A stretch of DNA of 64,000 nucleotides from Euptelea pleiosperma (Eukaryota > Streptophyta > Magnoliopsida > Ranunculales > Eupteleaceae): NCBI GenBank assembly GCA_035048495.1, contig CM068553.1, positions 14,633,190 to 14,697,189 on the forward strand. The letters are read 5' to 3'. This document shows positions 58,281-64,000 of the stretch, one piece after another. Every line of letters begins with the position of its first letter. The stretch's first letter is position 1. Below the pieces are notes generated by a model. The model did no database searches. It was not told where the DNA came from and worked only from the letters and a program-made list of their open reading frames with translations. Both the position numbers and the translations under genes were made by a program.

Positions 58281-58706
58281 CTCTTTCTAATTTTCACATT
58301 TGAAGAAAATAACAAATCCTGTCAATGATGATTTTTTTAATAAGGGGATTAGAATCTAATTATACTCCCCTTTCTATTACTTAGCTCATTTTCTTTGGAA
58401 TACCTCTTTTATGCAACTTAACTCACATGCTACGTGCTGGTACTTTTTCCAACCATTTTTGAATGCTCTTTTCTACACTATATGACCAATGCTCTCTTTC
58501 TAATTTTCACATTTGAAGAAAGAAACAAATCCTGTCAATGATGATTTTCTTAATAAGGGGATTAGAATCTAATTATACTTCCCTTTCTATTACTTAGCCC
58601 ATTTCCTTTGGAATACCTCTTTTATGCAACTTAAATCACATGCTACGTGCTGGTACTTTTTCCAACCATTTTTGAATGCTCTTTTCTACACTATATGGCC
58701 AATGCT
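58281..58706. repeat. 213-bp tandem duplication after RHIP1 exon 8
   Basis: The segment from ctctttctaattttcac to tatatg(a/g)ccaatg occurs twice in direct contact (58,281-58,493 and 58,494-58,706) with only a handful of differences. It is therefore a fairly recent duplication. It lies between exon 8 and the LINE. Confidence 0.85.
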
Positions 58707-58751
58707 CAATTTAAAATAAACCGACTTTTAGCAATACTTACCGGAACTCTA

Positions 58752-61740
58752 TTTTTTTTTTTTTGATCGGTAAAATAAATTTATTAAGGAAGGGCTGAGA
58801 CGGCCCCCAACAGCAAAACAACGAAAGCCTCGACCAAAACAAGGCGCCTCAAAGGCAAACAACGGGCAACCAAAAACAAGCAAAAGCAGAACGAACAACA
58901 GACAACAATTACATAATCAATCGACCCCATCTGCACACAAAATCTTCAAACTTGAACTTCTGAAGCTCGGGAATGACGGATCCCCAGAAATAGACAGCGG
59001 CTTTGATCTTTAGGATGAGCTTTTCCACGTCCACCCCTTTATCTTCGAAGATACGAAGGTTTCTCTCTTTCCACACCTCCCAACAAATGGCAAAAGGGAT
59101 GAGTCTCCAAAGAGTACAACCGCTCACGGAAAAGGCCTTCGAGTACCATCCAGAAATCAGGTTGCAGACGGACCTAGGGAGCACCCAAGACATACCAAAT
59201 AAGCATAAGAAACGCTCCCAAATCGACCTCGTCACACTACAATGGATGAGTAAATGATCCGTTGTTTCCTCATCGCGATCACATAGAATACATCTATTGG
59301 GCATGTGAACACCGCGCTTTTTAAGATTCTCCACCGAAAGAATCTTGTCCAACATGGCACACCATATGAAAAACTTGACTTTGGAGGGAATGGGATTTTT
59401 CCAGATGTGATTCGTCGGGAAACAATTTTGGGAGCCACCCAACAAAGAATAGTAAAGAGACTTAACTGAAAACTTACCATTAGGGTCATCGATCCACCAT
59501 CGTCTATCTTCTTCACTCTCCGATAGATGAACCCCTTCTAGCCGTGATAGTAAGGAAGCCACTGAATCCAACTCCCAATCGTTGATCCGTCTTCTGAGGC
59601 CCAGATCCCAAGAAGGAGACCCATTAGCGAAGTTCGAGACAGCCCAAACCGACTCTCCTTTCCTATTGGAAATGGCATAGATCGTAGGGAACTCTTCACT
59701 GAGAGGAAGATCTCCACACCACCTATCTTCCCAGAATCTAACTGATTGGCCATTCCCAACTCTGAAGGAGCTCCCATTTCTAATTGTCCCTGTCAACTTG
59801 GAAATGCCTTTCCACACCCCGGTCCCATAAGAGGAGTATGGAATTTTGCTGTCCCACCCATTCGAGTCGACACCCTGCTTAGCTATGATAACACTTCTCC
59901 ATAGACTATCTCTTTCAGTGCCGAATCTCCAGAGCCATTTGCCTAGTAAAGCGTTATTCATGAGCTTAATCTGCCGAACACCAAGACCACCCGCTTTACT
60001 ATCCAAGCATAACTTTGACCAGCTCACAAGGTGAAACTTATGATGTTCTTCACTATCGTCCCATAAGAAGTTCCTTATGACGCTTTCAATCTTCTTTGCA
60101 ACTCCAACCGGAATAGAAAAAAGAGACAGGTAGTAAATAGGCAGATTGGATAAGGTGCTTTTCACAAGAGTGAGTCTTCCACCTTTTGAGAGACATGATC
60201 TCTTCCACCGGGCCAATCTTCTCTGAACTCGCTCGATGACCGGATCCCAAATGCTTTTGGATCTGGAGCTCCTGCCTAGAGGGAGGCCGAGATAGAACGT
60301 AGGGAGTTGCCCTCTCCTGCAGCCTAAAATAGAGGCGACCGAGTCCAAGCACCTAACCTCTCCCACCCCAAAAACTTCGCTTTTATCGAGATTAGCCCGG
60401 AGCCCAGAAACTGCCTCGAAGCAACACAGAATGCCTCTCAAAACCTGAGCTTGGGATTGAGAAGCCTTCATAAAGAAGATAGTGTCATCAGTGAATTGCA
60501 AGTGAGAGATGATGGGGCCATCGTGGCCAACAGTAAAGCCCTCCAAATATCCACCTACGACCGCCTTGGAAGCCATCCGACTCAAAGCTTCAGCCACGAT
60601 GAGGAATAAATACGGAGATAGAGGATCCCCTTGGCGAAGACCTCTCGAGCTCCTGAAGAACCCGGCTGGTGCACCGTTGACTAAGATCGAGAAGCGGGCC
60701 GTCGACACACAAGTGCGAATCCAAGATCTCCATTTCTCACCGAAACCCATACGACCCATCACATACTCGAGAAACAACCAATTGACGTGATCATACGCCT
60801 TCTCCAAATCCACCTTGCAAATGATGCCTGGAGCACCACCACGGAACCTCGAGTCAATGACTTCATCGGCGATCAGGACGCCGTCAAGGATCTGACGGCC
60901 ACCCACAAAAGCACCCTGTACGGGAGATATAATGTTGCCCATCATCCCTTTAAGTCTGGTTGCCAATACCTTGGCGATGATTTTGTACGTGCTTCCTATT
61001 AGGCTGATGGGACGAAAATCAGCAAGAGAAACGACGCCTTCTTTTTTAGGCAGCAGAGAAATAAAGGTAGTATTAGCTCTCCAATCGAGTCGCGAGTCCT
61101 TATAAAACTCCTCCACAACCTGCATAAAGTCTTGACCCACAATAGACCAACAACTGCTAAAGAAAACCAGAGGAAAACCGTCGGGTCCCGGCGCCTTGTC
61201 TCCCCCAAGAGCCTTGATGGCGGCAAGGACTTCCTCCTCCTCAAAAGGTCTCTCCAACCATCTGCCTTGATCCTCGTCTATCTTGCCAAATTCCAGACCG
61301 TCCAGCTTAGGTCTATCCACCACACTTTCGGAGTAGAGACTGGAGAAAAACGAGACAATCGCCTCCCTAATCCCCGCCTCATCTTCAACCCTCAACCCAT
61401 CAACCTGAATACTGGAGATATTGTTGACTCTTCTTCTGGCATTTGCTATCCTGTGGAAGAACTTGGTATTCCTGTCCCCTTCTTTGAGCCATCTCACCCT
61501 AGATTTTTGCCTCCAGCTAATTTCCTCCATACGAGACAGGGCCAGAAACTCCTTTTTCAAAGCCACCCTCCTACTGAAGACTTCTATAAAGATGGCCTCA
61601 AACTCCTCCTGTCTGTCGATCCGAGCAATCTCCTCCATTACCGATCCCATCTTCTTATCAATTCTACCAAAAATTTCCCCATTCCAAACCTTCAACTGCT
61701 TTTTGTAGTCTTCTTTTCTTTTGTTCTTAAAAAGTTTTCA
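58752..61740 (-). mobile_element. 5'-truncated L1-type LINE, opposite strand to RHIP1
   Basis: On the minus strand the element ends TTTATTTTACCGATC followed by a 13-base A run (T run at 58,752-58,764 on the plus strand), typical of a LINE tail. The frame opens abruptly near 61,733 within the region before the reverse transcriptase, so ORF1 and the endonuclease are missing. I could not identify a clean target duplication. If the RHIP1 last exon lies further right, the LINE sits in the last intron. Confidence 0.82.
58909..61695 (-). CDS. LINE ORF2 fragment: reverse transcriptase with zinc-binding C-terminal region
   Basis: The 928-codon open frame has no internal stop. Reverse transcriptase landmarks are GGDKAPGPDGFPLVFF (about residue 164), ADFRPISLIGSTYKIIAKVL, VDLEKAYDHVNW, GLRQGDPLSPYLFLIV and the catalytic LQFTDDTIFF, with the FTDD box replacing the usual Y/FxDD. 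The C-terminal region IWKNPIPSKVKFFIWCAML...RCILCDRDEETTDHLLIHC is the zf-RVT domain of plant non-LTR elements. The intact frame suggests a recent insertion. The first residue is not a true start, since the endonuclease part is lost. It could not retrotranspose alone. Confidence 0.88.
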   Translation of the reverse strand: MKVWNGEIFGRIDKKMGSVMEEIARIDRQEEFEAIFIEVFSRRVALKKEFLALSRMEEISWRQKSRVRWLKEGDRNTKFFHRIANARRRVNNISSIQVDGLRVEDEAGIREAIVSFFSSLYSESVVDRPKLDGLEFGKIDEDQGRWLERPFEEEEVLAAIKALGGDKAPGPDGFPLVFFSSCWSIVGQDFMQVVEEFYKDSRLDWRANTTFISLLPKKEGVVSLADFRPISLIGSTYKIIAKVLATRLKGMMGNIISPVQGAFVGGRQILDGVLIADEVIDSRFRGGAPGIICKVDLEKAYDHVNWLFLEYVMGRMGFGEKWRSWIRTCVSTARFSILVNGAPAGFFRSSRGLRQGDPLSPYLFLIVAEALSRMASKAVVGGYLEGFTVGHDGPIISHLQFTDDTIFFMKASQSQAQVLRGILCCFEAVSGLRANLDKSEVFGVGEVRCLDSVASILGCRRGQLPTFYLGLPLGRSSRSKSIWDPVIERVQRRLARWKRSCLSKGGRLTLVKSTLSNLPIYYLSLFSIPVGVAKKIESVIRNFLWDDSEEHHKFHLVSWSKLCLDSKAGGLGVRQIKLMNNALLGKWLWRFGTERDSLWRSVIIAKQGVDSNGWDSKIPYSSYGTGVWKGISKLTGTIRNGSSFRVGNGQSVRFWEDRWCGDLPLSEEFPTIYAISNRKGESVWAVSNFANGSPSWDLGLRRRINDWELDSVASLLSRLEGVHLSESEEDRRWWIDDPNGKFSVKSLYYSLLGGSQNCFPTNHIWKNPIPSKVKFFIWCAMLDKILSVENLKKRGVHMPNRCILCDRDEETTDHLLIHCSVTRSIWERFLCLFGMSWVLPRSVCNLISGWYSKAFSVSGCTLWRLIPFAICWEVWKERNLRIFEDKGVDVEKLILKIKAAVYFWGSVIPELQKFKFEDFVCRWGRLIM

Positions 61741-62330
61741 CTTAGTCACGGAAAAATTCACTTTTAAGATAGAGTCATATAGATACTCAGATTACCTTTT
61801 TTCGGGGCATGGTTGAACTTGCTGCTACATGCATTGGAGCGTATTGCAAGTTACACTATATTATTATTTTTATTATTTAATATGTTTCTTATACTTTTGT
61901 TGATATCACTGTGAGTGCCAAAAATTCATGTGTCTATAGTGACAAATTTTGAGGCACACCTGATTTATAGGTGGATCTCGATCCCATCTTCCGATTAGAA
62001 GAGTATATTGGAGACGCGCTACACTGGATCAATGCCTTAGAGTCTATCTATAATTCTCCTATTATCTTAGTCAAATCTATCACGAACAATTTGATTAATT
62101 TAGACTTCATATCTGAGAAGGTCTCTGTTGTAATATTTATAAATTGAAAACCTGTGGCTTGGAAAAGGGAGAATTATGTAACCTATGAGGAGAAAATTGT
62201 ATAATGAGGATTCTACTGAATTGGCTCTTCAAGTCCATGGACGTAGTTGCCGCATTCCGGTAGCGAACCATGTAAATTTCGTGTCTTTCTATTTTTCTTT
62301 CCATATTTTTCTATTTTGTACATTTTTATT
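61741..62330. other. Sequence right of the LINE without recognised genes
   Basis: I translated all frames in search of the missing RHIP1 end and found no match. Only short unremarkable frames occur. It is probably intron or intergenic sequence. Confidence 0.4.
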
Positions 62331-62662
62331 TAGATCATCATCTTTTGTTTGTGGGTATGCGAATCTCGAGGCACTCGACGGTGTGCCTAGAATTTTGCAT
62401 CTACAATTACCTTTACCCTTTCCTAAAGGGTTACAATTGTTGCAATTTAACTACACAGTTGAATGAAATAAACGGAGTAGGGCTTTAGGCTTTGGCCCTA
62501 AATAGAGTAGATCATCTTCTGTTTGTGGGTACACGAATCTCGAGGCACTTGATTGTGTGCCAGGAATTTTGCATCTACAATTACCTTTACCCTTTCCTAA
62601 AGGGTTACAATTGTTGCAAATTAATTACACAGACGAATGAAATAAACAGAGCATGGCTTTAA
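62331..62662. repeat. ~175-bp tandem duplication cut by an LTR
   Basis: Copy 1 (62,331-62,507) and copy 2 (62,508-62,662) share atcatcttttgtttgtggg, gaatctcgaggcact and a block with cctttaccctttcctaaagg. Copy 2 is interrupted at ggctttaa by the LTR that starts at 62,663. Confidence 0.8.
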
Positions 62663-63339
62663 TGATGCAGGACGGGAGAACCGTTCCGCGATTTGAGAAG
62701 GAATGAAGAGGGGATTACTATTCACGGCACTGTTCACGTGACACTATTCACGTGCACTATTCACAGTGCTATAGTATGATTTGGGTTTTTTAAGGTAATA
62801 AATTGACTAAAAAAAGAAAATAGAGATGAAGGAAGAGAAGAGAATAAGAGAAGAGATAGGGATAGAAAGATACCTTTGGCTTTGCACCGAATTAGCTTGG
62901 CTTCGCACAAAGAGAGGATGGCTTCACACTACAAGAGAGATTTCTATTTCTTCATTCATAATTTTTCATCCTTAAAATCAAAGGGTACATCACCTTTTAT
63001 AGACTCCCTACTTGAACTTTCCTAATTCTAATCTAATTGAAAATAGAAACTCCTAATACAAGTCAACTATTGCAATCAATAATAAAATCTTAATTGGAAA
63101 CAAAATCTCAATTGAAAATCCTAGTTAAATTAAAACAAATCTTCGTGGGGTCCACTAAAAATAGTAAAATCAAAATTTACTATAGATAGTAAATTCGGGG
63201 ATTTACTATAAATAGTAATTTCGAGATTTACTATAAATAGTAAAAAAACATGAATTACTATAAATAGTAAATAGGATTTACTTGATTAGGCATTGATTCG
63301 GTGTAGCGCGGACGATCGTAGTAGAATGCTCCCGTATCA
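62663..63339 (-). mobile_element. LTR (3' LTR) of a minus-strand retrotransposon, 677 bp
   Basis: On the minus strand it starts TGATACGGGAGCATTC and ends GTCCTGCATCA. It carries repeated tactatttatagtaa words in U3, a TATAAAAGG box at about 63,002-62,994 and short direct repeats of gtgaatagt near the end. The right side (minus-strand upstream) has the purine-rich aatgagggtt typical of a polypurine tract, so the element's interior lies to the right and runs out of the window. The flanking 5-mers differ, as expected when only one LTR is present. Confidence 0.65.
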
Positions 63340-63401
63340 AACCCTCATTGTTGAAAAGAATTCAACCTCGAATTCAAGTTGAGATATTGCAATAGGCTTT
63401 T

Positions 63402-63944
63402 CTAGCAGAAGAGATATTTGGAGTACTTTCCCTTCAGTTTCTTCTTTTGCATCTTTGACAGATGTAAATTTTCTGAAATATGGTCTATGTCCTCAACTGT
63501 AGCCTTCTTTGATAAGAAATCCTTGCTTGTTCCGTCTGCTTTATTTTCAACTGTCGGTTCTAAAACAACAGAAATATCTAGTTTCGGATCGGGATCTTCT
63601 ATACTATTTGGGCCATCCTCAACTGGAGTGTCTGGACTAGGGGAATCATCATCATTTTCATTCTCTATAACAACAGGCAGATCAATATGATTATCCTCCT
63701 TTTCGTCTGATACAACTACAGGAGCTTCAGGACTGGCTAATTCCTCAGTTTTGGCTTTTTCGTCCTCGTCGATTTTTTCATTTTCCTTAGATGGAAAAAC
63801 ACCATCTTGTTCAATGACTTTTATTTCTTTGTTTACTTTCTTCTCGATTTGTTTTGAGACCTCTGTAGGGTTTTTTTTGCTGTGAAACCTTCTAATAGCT
63901 TGCCAGAAAGAGGTGGAAAAGCCGGTGGTGGTAGTAGTAACTTT
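63402..63944 (-). CDS. Acidic ORF next to the retrotransposon 3' LTR, unknown function
   Basis: A minus-strand frame of 180 codons is open from a TAG at 63,945-63,947 to the TAG at 63,402-63,404. It begins with VTTTTTGFSTSFWQAIRRFH, then is highly charged and rich in E, D, K and P (for example KKVNKEIKVIEQ and DDDSPSPDTPVEDGP), and ends LSKMQKKKLKGKYSKYLFC. An intron acceptor-like cttag precedes it. I do not recognise the family. It may be the tail of a retrotransposon polyprotein, an extra ORF before the LTR, or an exon of a captured or neighbouring gene. Confidence 0.4.
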   Translation of the reverse strand, partial: KVTTTTTGFSTSFWQAIRRFHSKKNPTEVSKQIEKKVNKEIKVIEQDGVFPSKENEKIDEDEKAKTEELASPEAPVVVSDEKEDNHIDLPVVIENENDDDSPSPDTPVEDGPNSIEDPDPKLDISVVLEPTVENKADGTSKDFLSKKATVEDIDHISENLHLSKMQKKKLKGKYSKYLFC

Positions 63945-64000
63945 CTAAGACGGCAGTTGCTGATTGGAACTCTGGGGGAGATCCTTGCTTCTAGTTTGCT

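Noticed and set aside
61132..61767. 211-codon plus-strand frame
   Set aside because: It is antisense to the LINE reverse transcriptase frame, which has clear conserved motifs on the other strand.
61800..62280. Missing RHIP1 last exon, for example the frame MVELAATCIGAYCK or the frame at 62,185
   Set aside because: Neither resembles the conserved RHIP1 C-terminus, nor do they have convincing splice acceptors in the right phase.

Overview
The window is nuclear DNA of a flowering plant, probably a eudicot. Two plant genes are split by many short introns with GT-AG borders, the spaces between them are AT-rich and full of nested transposons, and the transposon types (Helitron, MITEs, FAR1/MULE-like transposase, plant L1-type LINE, long LTRs) are those of angiosperm genomes. 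I cannot name the species.

Layout. (1) 1-15,900, minus strand: most of NOT1/CNOT1, the scaffold of the CCR4-NOT mRNA deadenylation complex. I could place 28 coding exons that join in frame into 1,458 codons from the start ATG; the 3' part lies beyond the left edge. Its introns carry a MITE nest, a short tandem duplication and eight small retroposition scars. (2) 15,981-22,260: a 245-bp MITE cut by a 4.03-kb Helitron with a precise A|T insertion site, a second MITE copy in an inverted arrangement, and a Copia LTR fragment. (3) 22,740-28,590: a dead MULE transposase split by a 2.95-kb TG...CA element, then an inverted truncated copy of that element. (4) 30,092-49,347: nested LTR-type elements. 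Two complete solo-LTR-like units (33,807-36,466 and 40,535-43,205) have perfect 5-bp target duplications; one sits inside an older copy of its own family, the other inside a minus-strand gag-bearing element. Two members of a second TG...CA family (36,740-38,761 and 47,079-49,347) are interspersed. (5) 49,490-52,715: a CCA-rich microsatellite, a 24-bp tandem repeat, and a broken minus-strand MULE transposase with a C-terminal OTU cysteine protease domain. (6) 53,673-58,198, plus strand: eight exons of the RHIP1 gene (RGS1-HXK1 interacting protein 1). The expected last exon is not visible; after exon 8 come a tandem duplication, a 3-kb LINE on the opposite strand with a long intact reverse transcriptase ORF, and a minus-strand LTR retrotransposon end that runs off the right edge.

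The two host genes act separately: NOT1 in cytoplasmic mRNA decay and RHIP1 in sugar/G-protein signalling. They do not form a functional cluster. I found no CRISPR array, rRNA gene or complete tRNA gene. The most informative content is the transposon archaeology: the Helitron-in-MITE insertion, the tail-only LINE scars, the nested solo LTRs and the transposase-OTU fusion.
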